Shown: positions 1 through 12,385 of the stretch, one piece after another
Layout: each line of letters starts with the position of its first letter
Numbering within the stretch: position 1 is the stretch's first letter
NCBI RefSeq assembly: GCF_034702125.1
Contig: NC_085869.1
Location: forward strand, 54,820,214-54,884,213
Direction of reading: 5' to 3'
Source of the DNA: Engraulis encrasicolus
Lineage: Eukaryota; Chordata; Actinopteri; Clupeiformes; Engraulidae
DNA length: 64,000 bases
The notes under the pieces: model-generated
The model's input: only the letters and a program-made list of their open reading frames with translations
What the model was told of the DNA's origin: nothing
Database searches by the model: none
Program-made: the position numbers and the translations under genes

Positions 1-1345
1 TGTGTGTGCGTGAGTGTGTGTTTGCGCGCGTGTGTGTGTTTGTGTGTGCGTGCGCGCGTGTGTGTGAGTGTGCGTACGTGCGTGTATTACTGTTTGTACT
101 TTGCTTTTATGCATCCATTTGTCTGTGGATGTGTGTGTGTGTGAGTGCACATGTGTGTGTGTGTGAGTGCACATGTGTGTGTGTATGTGCATATGTGCAG
201 GTCCGTGCGTGTGTGCGTGTGTGCGTGCCTGCGCGCGTGCGTGTATGAACCCGCATCATTGTGTGTCGCGTGACTGTGGCTATAACTTATGATTCAGGGG
301 AAGCTGTGTGGTGTTCAAGGACACTGTTATTATTACCTTATTTGAGTTACGCCAAACGGCTGCATATTTTAAGAGCGAAGGCAGGCAGCTAATGCTGAAG
401 CAGCATCCGCCAGCGCTCAGCTCAAGAAGCTGTCAGTGCGCCCAGCAGCAACACCCCTCCAAGCCCTAATGTGTTCCGACACGGCCTTATAAAGAATTAA
501 ACGAGGACTTAAACTCCAAAAAAAATGCACACCACCAAAAATATACCCCACACACCGCCATCATTTTCTCTTTTTGGAATCAGAAATGCGGATGATTCTA
601 AAACAAAACTCGCAGCACAGGTTAGCGCTTAGTGTATGTGCTCTTCAGGCTATGCGACTGAGAGGAGAACAACCACAAAGTAATCAGGTAAGTATTTTCA
701 GCTGCAGGTCAATATACAACAGTCAAATTAAAGGTAAGTATGAAAACAGATCCCAGGTAAGTAAATAGGTAAATATAAAAACACAAGAAATAAATAATAT
801 AAAAGGTGAATGTTTAACCAACATAAAAGCTCTCTTTCAGGTTTTTCTTCTACAGTTTTATTAGCTATGCCTACCTAATGCAGATCTACACACATCACAC
901 ATCTGGGTTCCCTGAAAACCCATAATTGGCTAGTGCAGGAAATTGGTGTGGAGTACTACTGTCATGTACAGCATGTACAGCCTTAAGTGTTTTCAATGCG
1001 ACCATGGACTTTGAAGTCTTTGGTCCTGTCCAAAAAGGTTCACTCATTCACCACATTACAAATCAATGCAACTCGTGCCCTGGACAGTAAAAATGCAGTG
1101 TCAATATTTCAGAGTAGACTTATTTCAATCGAAATTAAGTATAAACACCACCGTAGAGAGTCAAATTATTCTTAAAATGAGTCAGGGTAAAAATCTGCAG
1201 GTGGCCAGTGTCATTTCAACTCTACTGTACAGCTCTTAACATCTACACAATATTGAGTAGAATTAACTCAATTCTCCTCAAAAAAACAATGTTAACACTA
1301 TTAGTGAGATCAAGCGTTCTGAAATGGAGTCAATTCTTTAAGAGC
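1..1345. other. HECW2 intronic sequence with degenerate TG repeat
   Basis: 1-245 is an interrupted TG/GTGC microsatellite. The remainder is AT-rich sequence with no exon, RNA gene or transposon that I recognise. It is presumed HECW2 intron because the next HECW2 exon is not found. Confidence 0.6.
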
Positions 1346-1347
1346 TA

Positions 1348-2768
1348 CAAAGCGGATTCCAAAAAAGTTGGGACACTTTGTATTTTGTGAATAAAATAAA
1401 AATGCTGGCATTTTCAAAACATCTAATATGTTAATAAGGTATAGTATTATGTACAGACAACATATCAGTTGTTAAAGTCGAGCAGAATTATTGTTTTGAA
1501 GTATTTATGTGATCATTTAAAATTTGACCCATGCAACAAATCTCAAAAAAGTTGGGACAGGGCTAAAACATGTTGTATTAGTTGGATAATTCAAAAAATT
1601 ACACAAGGAAGAATATTTTAAAAGGAACTATATTGACTGCCAACATGAATGCTGAATAAAATACCATCACATAGAGGCTGTGGCACTCAGCAGCGAATAT
1701 TTTGAGAGACTAATTACTTATCTATTACACAGAAAGATTTAATTATCAAAATTGCAGGCATATAAGGCCTATTTCCGTAATATAGAGTTCTGTGTAATCA
1801 TTGCACGAGTTATGAGATCATGACATACTCGTGGTAAATAAGCAAACTATGACACTCCAACAATGACAGCTCTCGAAAAAAATGACCATAAACACAACAC
1901 CTGATTAATGCACATGATGCAGACATTAATCAGTGTTGCGTACGGAAAAGCTCATTCTATGGACCTAGTAGACATGTGAAACTGTCCTGATTACAGAATG
2001 GAAAATATTTAATCCTTTTTGAAAATTATGGAGTCATGCACCCTCCAGGTTATATAGAAAATGAATACTTCAGCTTGATTTAGTGGTCAGTCTGAAAGAC
2101 AGCAAATATGATGGTAAGGGGGTGCAGAGGTGACTTGGGTAGGGTCTTCTTACTCATGTAGAGCATTAAAATGAATGTTGAATGATACATACAGACTTTA
2201 AACAGCATACATAGCTACCAAGGCATTATATTTTGGAGTACCGCCTTTAGATATTGCCTCATAATGGTGGCAAATTTCAATCTCTACTATGTTCCAACAG
2301 TGTGGTTCCATCATAAGAGTAAACAGGTCACAAAATTGTTTTCTTGCAGTCAGGATATGCCACATATTAAGCATAACAAAAAGGTAAACAAGTTGAAGAA
2401 CACACCTATCAGTTGAGCTGCTGAAATCATGTCTCGCATATCAAAATATCTAATTTTTGAATAAAATGATGCCATCAGTCAAAGTATTTAACTGTTCAGT
2501 CTCATCCCTTATGTTGTGTTTAGTCTTATCCAATATAAAAAGCATTTTATTGGCCCTGTCCCAACTTTTTTGGGATTTGTTGCAAGGGTGAAATTTTAAA
2601 TGATCACATAATTACCTCAAAACAATAATTCTGCTCGACTTTAACAACTGGTATGTTGTCTGTACATAATGATCTACCTTATTAACATATTAGATTTTTT
2701 GAAAATGCCAGCAGTTTGATTTTACTCACAAAATACAAAGTGTCCCAACTTTTTTGGAATCCGCTTTG
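1348..2768. mobile_element. Non-autonomous Tc1-like element with IR/DR ends
   Basis: The element is 1421 bp, flanked by TA (1346-1347 and 2769-2770). Inverted arms of about 217 bp (1348-1564 and 2553-2768) are nearly identical. Each arm carries two copies of AAAAAAGTTGGGACA: outer at 1361-1375 and 2741-2755, inner at 1545-1559 and 2557-2571. This is the inverted-repeat/direct-repeat layout known from fish Tc1 elements of the Sleeping Beauty type. The 990-bp interior shows no transposase frame. Confidence 0.85.
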
Positions 2769-2819
2769 TATATTAACACTGGAATTTTACTGTGTATGCT
2801 GTGAACAAGTGAGCATTTC

Positions 2820-3232
2820 AATCTTCTTCTTTTTTTCACTTTTATGTCAGTGACATTTACAGCCATGTTATGAGGACCCACCAGCTTACCCCCCATGCAC
2901 ATGCTCACTAATGCATTATGCAGGACACAAACAAAACGTATGTGACCTACGTACGTAGTGACTGTTGACAACAGAACATTTCGGACACCAACTCTTCTTC
3001 TATCTTCTCCTTTTCTGTCGTCCAGTGACATCTCTGGCCATGTTTGAGGCCTACATTGTCATTAAATGTCTCCTTATGCAGGATAGAAAACAAAAACGCT
3101 TGTGACCTACGTAGTGACTGTTGACAACAAAACATTTCGGACACCAACTCTTCTTCCGTCTTCTCCTTTTCTGTCCACTGACATCTGTGGCCATGTTTGA
3201 GGCCTCCTCCACTGTCATTAAATGTCTGCTTA
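2820..3232. repeat. Diverged tandem repeat, about 157-170 bp unit
   Basis: The motif TTCTCCTTTTCTGTC followed by GTGACATCTNTGGCCATG and TTTGAGGCC recurs at about 2994 and 3150, with a more diverged first copy at 2822. The upstream part (GTTGACAACA-ACATTTCGGACACCAAC) recurs at 2963 and 3120, a 157-bp period. Roughly two and a half units are visible. It lies immediately after the Tc1-like element. Small open frames here are by-products of the repeat. Confidence 0.7.
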
Positions 3233-3879
3233 CTTGGTGAAAGCAGGGGAGCCCCTGGGGAGAAGAGGCCCATTGCAAGTAATGAAGTAGGCGATAGCCC
3301 TCTCCCTCTCCCTGATCGATGTGTGCCTGGACTGCTGCCCGGATTGATCGCTTCCCACCCCTGTCTCAAATTTTTGCATGACAGAGAAAGTGGGGGACTT
3401 AGCAAGTCTTTAAGGAGGAGGCGCAGAGGTCATGGAGGGCTCTGGAAGGTCACAGCACCTCCTTTGGTGAGGGGGAGGAGGTGAGGCTGATGAAAAGTAG
3501 ACTGACAACATCGGGCGTTGTGAGAAGATCACATAGGCCTTCACTGTTTCCTAATGTCCACAAAGGATCATTGTTTGATTCCCTACCGGTGTGGTGGTCC
3601 TCCTAGGATGGGGATGAAGGTCAGTCTGAGTATAGAGAGTCTGTAAGGAGTTAAGTATCAGTGGTTTTTCTTTTCTGAAATTGGCTGCTATCTTCAATTG
3701 CAATGGTCATTGTCTGGCTATGGTAAGGGTTACACTGTTTCAAAGCACATTTTCAGTTCCACTAGTATTTGAAACATGTTGCTTATAACACAGTATTAAC
3801 AGATCCTGATTAAAAAAATAAAATAAAATAGAAGCATCAAGATAGTGTACAGATTACAGATTGGTCTGAATATTTCTTA

Positions 3880-4700
3880 ATTTGAGCCTGTTGAAGACTC
3901 TGGCTCTGTGTCCAACTCACTATCTAACTTTGTGTCCTTTCCTTTTGCTTGTGGCTTCATGATGTGAGACAAGATGCCATGGACAATAAATGTTTTATTC
4001 AATATCTCGCAAAAGCACAATTCAAAGTAGGGCTGCACGATATTAGAAAAATATGCGATACACGATAACATGACTGTATAGCGCGATATCGATATTACTC
4101 GCGATATTTAATATATTCATATGTTTTCCCCTCTCTACTTGCCATTCTACACTTTATCATGTATGAAACAACTGAGAACAATGTTTTATTTCCAACATTA
4201 TTTTTATTCGGAATAATCATGGCTAATGTGTATAAAATTACTATATCACCTTAACAATTTCACTGTATTACCTTATCAAATTGACCTGAAAGAACACACA
4301 CAGGAAACAGAGGTAATATTTAAGATCTGCGAGCGACGATGGGTTATCTGCCCTTACAGATGGTACATTGAAATGGCAGCCCACTCCACCCGAGACGTAG
4401 CCAAGCTTTTACTAAAATGTCACCATTTTTAATACCTTTTTACCAAATTGGATGTTATTAAAAATTAAAAAGTAGGTATCACTATATTACCAACTTTTGC
4501 GATACGTGTAGGCCTATCGCAAGCCGTGATATCGCAATATCGATACATTTTCGATATATGGCCCTAATTCAAAGGCCATTTTTTTTGGGAAAAGTCCACC
4601 GAAATTGTTGTGCCAAGGATGACGGCAGGGAAACTTTGTTTTCTCCACGGAGGCGGGGCATCAGCAACAAAGCATAGGGTAAGAGCAAAATGCAAAAGGA
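3880..4700. repeat. Dispersed repeat interrupted by a hAT insertion
   Basis: Sequence on both sides of the hAT element at 4028-4566 matches one continuous sequence at about 38150-38400 in the same orientation. Shared parts include CAATATCTCGCAAAAGCAC before the insertion and TCTTCTCCAC/TTTTCTCCAC after it. The 38-kb copy is therefore the empty-site version. The family is not identified; no coding potential is seen. Confidence 0.65.
4028..4566. mobile_element. hAT-like non-autonomous element with perfect 8-bp TSD
   Basis: The element starts TAGGGCTGCACGATA and ends in TGGCCCTA. It is flanked on both sides by ATTCAAAG (4020-4027 and 4567-4574), an exact 8-bp target duplication as made by hAT transposases. 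The interior is rich in CGATAT/ATCGATA. There is no transposase; the open frame at 4226-4432 is not convincing. Confidence 0.85.
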
Positions 4701-5604
4701 GAGGATACTAGGTTAGATAATGAGTTGCACCCATAGACATCTAGGCTTCCCTGGAGTCAGGCGTGTAGGCTAATGTTTCCCCATTGAACTGAACTGAACT
4801 GAACTGAGACGCCCTCGCCTACTATAGTACCATCACATGGCTCTTCCATTGTACTGTATGACAGTCAGGTGGAGCCTGACCAGGTCAGCACACACACACA
4901 AACACACACGCACGCACGCATGCACGCACGCACATACACACACACACACGCTACCCACAGAGTTGGAAAGCGTCTTCTGATTCCAGAGGTGTTGGATTTC
5001 AATGATGGTTCCACCACCAGAGATCTTTACTATGAGAGTCAGGAGGCAACAGAGCAGGCAAGCACAAAATGCACACGAGCGGAGAGCCGAGTTTAAATCA
5101 AACACAAAAGTAGAGGATATGTCACGGACTATGCCATGTCACATCTAGTTTTTAAAGCTGCCCTGTTTGATGCATGCCTTTCAGTCTAGCCATGAACAAG
5201 CTAATTCCGCTGTTGCATCAACACTGTCAAAATGTCAGGCTTAAAATGAACTTAGAGGGAGTTTTCTGAAGTTTTGGGTACAACAGCAGCTCCGACCAGA
5301 GAGCTTGTCCACTTCATGACAGTCAGGAGGAGACAAGCGATGTCAGTACACACAGCAACAACTATACAACACACTGGTGTAACGCAAGTACTTCAGGCCC
5401 CCCTGCAAGCTACCAAGAATGGGCCCCCAAATGAAAAAAGAGGGCCTAATATCATGTGGAGGGGGCCCGTTTGGACCATGAGGGCCCTCCGCCTCATATG
5501 GCCCCCCCTGCCTCACGAGGGCTGCGGGGTATACTTTACGCCCCTGGTACAACACCAAATGAAGGACAGCATGGACCGCTCCACCTCAGTATTTAGGTAG
5601 GTGT

Positions 5605-5834
5605 TGTTAGCAGGATATTTTTTAGCAGGGTTTTTTTTCCTCCTGTTTATGTGTAAACGCAACATGTGGATAAAAATAAATACTCCATTGTAACAATTGC
5701 GTTTCAGCCTCCTGCTTTTTTTATATTTGGATTTTAAATATCTGCTACATGGAAACGGAAGGCCAAAACCAATGCAACCAGGAGAAAAAAATATCCACAT
5801 ATAAAAATATCCTGCTACGTGGAAACAGCTCCTT
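5605..5834. mobile_element. MITE copy 1 with palindromic ends
   Basis: The right end (GGAGAAAAAAATATCCACAT, then CTGCTACGTGGAAACAGCTC) is the inverse of the left end of the copy at 6610. The internal segment AAACGCAACATG-GGATAAAAATAAA-ACTCCATTGTAACA is shared by both. The left end of this copy is partly lost. Confidence 0.6.
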
Positions 5835-6609
5835 AATCTCTATTAAGAGTAGCAGGACTACATGCCTTTATAATCGGGCAATGACATCGGACTGTTGCAT
5901 GACGCCATCTATCAAGTGGTGAAATGAAAAAAAAAAAAAAAAGTTTCCTCCAGAAGTTTTGGATTAAACGTCAGACTAGCCGCCCACCCCAGCCACCTTA
6001 GTGAGGCCATAGGACACGTGAAAAGGCATGACTTATTGAAAACCCTCTAAAAATATTGGACACTAAAAAAAGAACCAACATCTTGTGCCTTCTGGCTACC
6101 GACATCAGGAAGCAGTTCATCATCGATGTAGAGTGTAGACTAAATTTACCACCTTCATCTACTCATTTATCATTTTTTCTTTCTTCCTTTCTTTCTTTCT
6201 CTTGCAAGATCATTAGAATAGTTTTAATGATGAACCTGGAAAAGTCACAGAGAAATGATGACTCATCTCTCATCTCTTACGATTTAATTTCCCAATTGTC
6301 TCCATTTGACTAGCTGGCTGGCTGGCTGGCTGGCTGCTCAGTGCATGCGAGGGCCAGTACAAGATAAAAGTTTGCTGAGTTAAATTCATCACCGACCAAA
6401 TCTAACACTCTTTTAATTAGTCCTATACTCTGAAAGTGCTGAATTAACTCTGCAAAATGTACCGTGTAGGTATGAGGTGAGCGGTGAGGGCACTGCTCGC
6501 AAGGCCAGGGCCGCCACACACTGCTGTAAGTTTTGCTGTGCTAATTCAACGCTCAGAGTGCAGAGTCAAATCCAAACACCATTGAAATTTGTCCTGTACT
6601 GTCTCACAG

Positions 6610-6872
6610 GTGCTGCTTCCACGTAGCCTGCTATTTTTAAATGTGGATGTTTTTTTCTCCTGTTTAGCTGGAAACGCAACATGGGGATAAAAATAAAAAC
6701 TCCATTGTAACATTATGCATTTTACCCGCCTAGATGGGATATTTTTAAAGGCTGCTTTTTGATATGTGGGTTTAAGAAATCTGCTTACGTGGAAACAGAA
6801 GGGCAAAACCAATGTAAACAGGAGAAAAAATATCCACATTTAAAAATATCTTGCTACGTGAAAACAGCTCCT
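6610..6872. mobile_element. MITE copy 2 with terminal inverted repeats
   Basis: The left end (TGCTGCTTCCACGTAG, then ATTTTTAAATGTGGAT) is mirrored by the right end (ATCCACATTTAAAAATAT, then CTACGTGAAAACAGC). The copy is about 260 bp, non-coding, and related to 5605-5834 one kilobase away. The transposase family is not identified. Confidence 0.65.
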
Positions 6873-7031
6873 CAGTATTAACTTAACTCTGCAAAATGTA
6901 ACGTCTATGAGGAGAGGGCATTTCTCACCAGGCCAGCCCGGGTTGCGTCACACCACAGTACATTTTGCCATGTCAATTCAACACCTTAGAAAGTCATATT
7001 CAACACTCTTTAAATTGGACCTATACGCTTG

Positions 7032-7054
7032 CTCTCTCTCTGTCTCTCTGTCTC

Positions 7055-7097
<43 letters not shown>

Positions 7098-7108
7098 CTC
7101 TCTGTCTC

Positions 7109-7163
<55 letters not shown>
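7032..7163. repeat. CT microsatellite
   Basis: About 130 bases of CT with scattered CTGT interruptions. Open frames of Leu-Ser or Arg-Glu repeats on either strand are artefacts. Confidence 0.95.
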
Positions 7164-7165
<2 letters not shown>

Positions 7166-10100
7166 ATCATTGGGAAATGAACTGTGTATGATGAGGTGAG
7201 GGGCACTACTCATGAGGCCGGCTCGGCTCTCCTCTGTTCCTCTCTGAACGGCAATGTACTGATCTGATCTAATTGCCTACTTTCAATAGAATTGACGATC
7301 TAAATTTACTGCCGCAATCTACTGCACTGTTCTTGGCAGCGAGTCTGTGTAACTGTAGATTTATGCAGGATTACCGTACAATACTCTAGAAAAATCTCAA
7401 AAACACTGAACTCTGAACAGAACACTGCTGTATCACCTTGAAATGGGAGAGGAGTTGGAAGTCCCCAGTAATTATTTGAATAAGTTTTCAAAAAGAACAA
7501 ATGACAGTATCAGGGAAAATATATAGTCTCTCCAGAACTATTCCTCTGTCTTGTTAAATGGATAGCATGCATAAGGCAGGTGCTGTTTCCAAATGATTCC
7601 AAAGAGCAAGTGCAAGTGCAAGGGAGTGGTGAAAAAAAAAGTTTTGTGTCAAATGATCTAATCCAATGCCACTATTCCAAGATATTTGAGGATAACTGTT
7701 TATTAATAAAGTCACTTATTCCTCAAGGGAAAGAATGTCTCTGCTCTCTTGGTGGGTTCATTTTTTTTTATTTTCCACCCGTCTCATTGCAGTGCTGCAC
7801 GGACATTCCTGCTTGTGGCATTCAGCTGTGTGGAAAACTGTTTGAACTTCGGTGCAGAATTTTGCATCAGCGCTAACTCGATATTTTGCAAGTATGTTTT
7901 ACGGCAACACACTGAATAAATGCTTCAAATGAATAAGGGACAAATAGATACTCTGCAGTACTCTTTAGTTACTATTAAGTGTTGTTTAACTGATAGCAGA
8001 TCCAGATCCAGTTTATATGCTCACAAAAAGCAAGTTGCAAGTGCAAGGGAGTATTTGTCAGGAAACGTTTAATCTCAAAATATCTAATCCAATGCTCCCA
8101 TTACCAGCCATTCTGGGATTCGCATCGCATTTATCACACTGCTGCAAGGGCATTCCTTGTGGCAGTGAGCTATGAACTCATATGGCAAACTTAACGTCTA
8201 CAGAATTTTGCATCAGCACCCATTAAATAACTATTCCGTCTAACAGGAATTCTTCCAGGTTGTTTTCCCGGTATACCACAAGGGAAGTGAAATAAAACCG
8301 GAAAGAGAAAGATTTAGAGTGAAAGAAAACAGAGAGGATGAAAAAGGAAATAAGAAAAATAGAGAAGAAAATGTGCTCATTAACGAATTGCTGCCTAAAA
8401 GGAATTCTTTCCACTTTTTTCCTACCTTTAGACATGGCCGTAACTACCGTACCATTGAGTACACAGAGGTCATGTCCTCAGTGTATTTTTTTATCCAGAA
8501 ATGTCAAATTTACCTACAGGTTACCTATGATGAAAATTCATCTATGAATCGATCAACAATGATAAATGTCTGCATATGCCACCCCATTTATCCTCAAGAC
8601 AGTGACTAGTGAAAACTAACTTAAGAGTTTGACTGAAGAGTCATTCTAAATGTACAGTATGCAGTACAGCGCACAATATTTGACCTCGGTATTTGAAAAT
8701 ATCTCGTTACGGCCCTGCCTGTACACCATAAAAGAAATAAATGTGCGTGAATATGCAATGCAATGAGGGGGGGGGGGGCTCAGGGCTCCACATGACGGAT
8801 GAGAGGCTGATGAAAAAGCTGGCAAACGCCCAGCAGCACTACGCTACACTACTGCTGGGAACCACCTTAGGGCAGAGGTGACGTCACATAACCACAGGCC
8901 TGTCACAAGCAGGCAAGCAACCAAGGCAATTGCCAAGGGCCCCCCGCTAATGACTGGTTATAAACTTGTTTTCAAATGACAGCAATGACAACTTTGTGGG
9001 TGAGGTAAATCCCCACACACAGTTCAATGACCGAAAATTGCAATGATCTCTCTTGAGGGGGCCCCTTCACCGTTTCAAGAGGAAAAAAAGCGGCCCACTA
9101 AGTCCCTTTTTGCCCAGGGCCCCCAAATACGTCGAAACAGCCCTGCGTCACCATCACCATGTCTATAGAGCAGAATACATGCTTAGGTTTGGAGACGTGC
9201 CATTTAGCAACTCCAGGGCACACTGTGTAAACAAACGTGCATGCAAAAATGAATGAATTCTGAAGCCGGCCGTAATATCCATATAGCCTAATATGTATCG
9301 TGTTTTAACCTTCACAGCTGACATTGACATTCAATCTTTCTGTAATTATCACTGTGGATGTAAAATAATGTAGTAGTTATCTGCCTAAAAGGCTGCATGT
9401 GTGTATTAGAGTAGATAGGCTATGCAGCAACCTGTGCTCAAACAAGGTAGCAATCACAATGACCTCTCAATATGATATAAGCCTATCCATCTATTAAGAA
9501 TATATTTTGCAAATATTTATTATAGGTTATAAAAAACCCTCATATTTAAATTAAGAAAAAAATAACTGTGACTAAAATCTTGTAGTGGTCACTTAACATC
9601 CTTGTTGGGCATCTCAGAAGCTCCTGGATGGCTACAGTACATACACTATGTACTCTGATACTTTCATGAAACCGTGTAGGTCTGTGATATTAGTAATGTG
9701 AGTTGTTGCATATTCAATTATTACTCAATTACCTGGATAAATATACTTACTCTACTGTATTGCAAACATACTTTTAATAGTAGATGGATAGTTGTTTATC
9801 ATATTGAGAGGAGGTCATTGTGATTGTTACCAGGTGTGCTTGTGATAATAGGCCTCGTCCGTAGTCCAAACAGTGAAGGCACCAAACTGTTATGCCGAGA
9901 ACCTGTGCTCAACTCCGGGCCAAAGTCATTGCCTGATCCTCCCCCATCTCTCTCTTCGACTCGTTTCCAGTCAAATTCTCAAGTTGTCCTGTCTGAATAA
10001 AGACTTGACCCCCCCTCACCACTAGCCTGACGAGTCAGAATGGAAAGAAGTATTAAAGTCTGGCTTCTTGCCAGGCTACCTCACCCCCCCCCAAAAAAAA

Positions 10101-10276
10101 AAAAAGTCTACAGAAGTGTGTGACCTATATGATTACCAATCCACCTTATGTAATTGACATACGAACAGTAGTATGTGTATGACACAGGTGAAAATATGCT
10201 AGTGCTAACGATGTGATAAAAGCCTAGTGCAGGACAGGTAAATATGTGATTAATTCACAGGTCATAAACTCCTTAC

Positions 10277-10643
10277 CAATTTGATAGAGTCCGATCCAGT
10301 CGGTGGCGTCCACCTCCTCCTTGATGTCCCAGGAGATGACCAGGTTCTGTCCGTGGCCCATGGTGAAGTCCACGGTGTTGGCGGCCAGCGACGACCTGCC
10401 CTGCGAGCTCACCAGGTCCGTGTCGCTGTTGGCCCTGGGCAGGCCCACCGCCCCGCCTCCTCCGCCTCCCCCTGCACACCCCTCGCTGTTGCTCCGCTCC
10501 GACAGGCAGCGCAGGTTCTCGGGGCTGAGCGTGTGGCGGAGGTGGGGGCTGCGTCGGCGGTGGCCAGTGTGCTCCCGCGTGGGGGCCGACAGGTGCTCCC
10601 CCCTGGTGCCTCCGCCTCCGGAGACCCCTCCCTGGGGGGCCAT
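10277..10643 (-). CDS. hecw2: HECW2 (NEDL2) first coding exon, partial gene
   Basis: HECW2 is a NEDD4-family HECT E3 ubiquitin ligase with an N-terminal HECW domain, C2 domain, two WW domains and a C-terminal HECT domain; only the extreme N-terminus is here. Seen: an open frame beginning at an ATG in good context (ACCATGG) at 10643. It contains RRRSPHLRHTLSPENL, then RANSDTDLVSSQGRSSL and SWDIKEEVDATDWIGLYQI, which align with the human HECW2 N-terminus; the HTLSPENL stretch favours HECW2 over HECW1. The exon closes with G|GTAAGGAG at 10277 (phase 1), and the next base completes the Asp that follows Ile in human. The fish protein has extra Gly-rich segments (residues about 4-12 and a seven-Gly run near residue 60) absent from human. 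An acceptor CTCTCTAG before 10735 would start the exon with about 90 bases of 5' UTR. Later exons are not found in 1-10276, so they must lie beyond the left edge. Confidence 0.9.
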
Positions 10644-11324
10644 GGTGCTGCTGCTGCCGCTGCCGCTGGCCCCACTGCTGCTGCCGCCGGGCTGGGCCGC
10701 ATGGGAGCGGGGCCGGGACGGGAGGACGGCGGTGGCTAGAGAGGGACGAATGGTGGCGGCTGATGGAGGGGGGTTGTGGACCCCGCTGATCGGATGGGGC
10801 TCAAATTAAGGCTGGGGAGACAGACTGGTTTGAGGTGGGTTTGGGGGTGAGCTGGAGGGGTGGGGGTGGGGGGGGGTGTAGGCTTGAGAGCGCTGAACGA
10901 GGACTTGGGAGTACAGGGGTTTAGGGTGGGTGGTTATGTTTGCTGGATTGGAATCCCTTACAAGACCTCACAGCAGCCCTAGAGCAGATGGGGCATCAAG
11001 AGGGCTGGAGAAGTAGACAGGGAGTGGTGTTTAGGGTGGGATTGGTTATTTTTTTGGTCTGTTCTTGGCTAACAGACCAGCTTGCTGTCTTCTACTCTAA
11101 TAGACCCTTGCCCTAAATCAGGGGTTAGAAGAACTCAGATTCTAGCAGATCCAGACATCAAAGCAGAGGAGCTGAAGCTTGAGGCTGCACTGTCAAACTC
11201 CCTACCTTGCTGTATTGTCTCGCTCACTAACTTGGGCTCCTCAGGTTTTTTCCTCTGATCTCATCTGGCAGATGGGCACTGTGTTTTTCCATTTTCTGAT
11301 CCACAAGAGCGGCAGGTAAAATAG

Positions 11325-11438
11325 CTGTCTGTCTGTCTGTCTGTCTGTCTTGTCTGTCTTGTCTGTCTTGTCTGTCTGTCTGTCTGTCTTGTCTGTCTTG
11401 TCTGTCTTGTCTGTCAGCTCTGTCTATCTGTCTGTCTG
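11325..11438. repeat. CTGT/TTGTCTG microsatellite
   Basis: TCTG tetramers with regular TTGTCTG interruptions; no coding content. Confidence 0.9.
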
Positions 11439-11624
11439 AATGACTGGGTCTGGATCTGGGCAGGAACACTCTCTCTGCTCCCCTTGCTTGTTAGGCCTAC
11501 CCTTTTAAACAGAGCAAGCAGCACATGGAAGACAGCCCACCAATTCAATGGGAATATTGGATATCAGCGCTTTCCAACCAGCAGAGGAACGAAGAGCCTG
11601 AGAGAAGGAGACAAGAGAGAGATG

Positions 11625-11738
<114 letters not shown>

Positions 11739-11967
11739 AAGTGAAGAGAGAGAAATGAATAGAGGGGGGGGGTGCATTGCGGTGAAGAGGAAAAAGGGGG
11801 GAGCACAGGATAAAACACGTCAGTCAGTGCCTTCTTTTATGCAACAAAGCGCACAGGCAGCACAAGGGTAACACTGCGCACAGATACAGCCAAAAATGGA
11901 ATCACGGAATCCCTGAACCAGCACTCCCGCTCAGACCTCTGCACCATCCCCTATGGACAGCGCAGTA

Positions 11968-12385
<418 letters not shown>

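Larger units (their letters stand above)
4575..10276. other. HECW2 intronic sequence, repeat-rich, no exon recognised
   Basis: It holds a CA/GC-type microsatellite (4889-4950), two related MITE copies (about 5605-5834 and 6610-6872), a CT microsatellite (7032-7163), and a partial direct duplication (about 7600-7880 versus 8035-8225, sharing AAGTGCAAGGGAGT and AGAATTTTGCATCAGC). There is a GGGCCC-rich stretch near 8935-9130 and another at 5395-5520. No reverse-strand match to the next HECW2 exon (FKYYHG region) was found. Confidence 0.6.

Noticed and set aside
5343..5600. Small Pro/Gly-rich frames around 5.4 kb
   Set aside because: Low-complexity GGGCCC-rich DNA; no similarity or splice structure, and frames open on both strands.
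1..10276. Second HECW2 coding exon within the window
   Set aside because: No reverse-strand match to the conserved segment that follows GLYHIDE in human was found; the intron probably continues past the left edge.
10281..10809. Long plus-strand frames over the HECW2 exon
   Set aside because: Antisense shadows of a GC-rich exon; the minus-strand frame matches HECW2 and has a proper donor.
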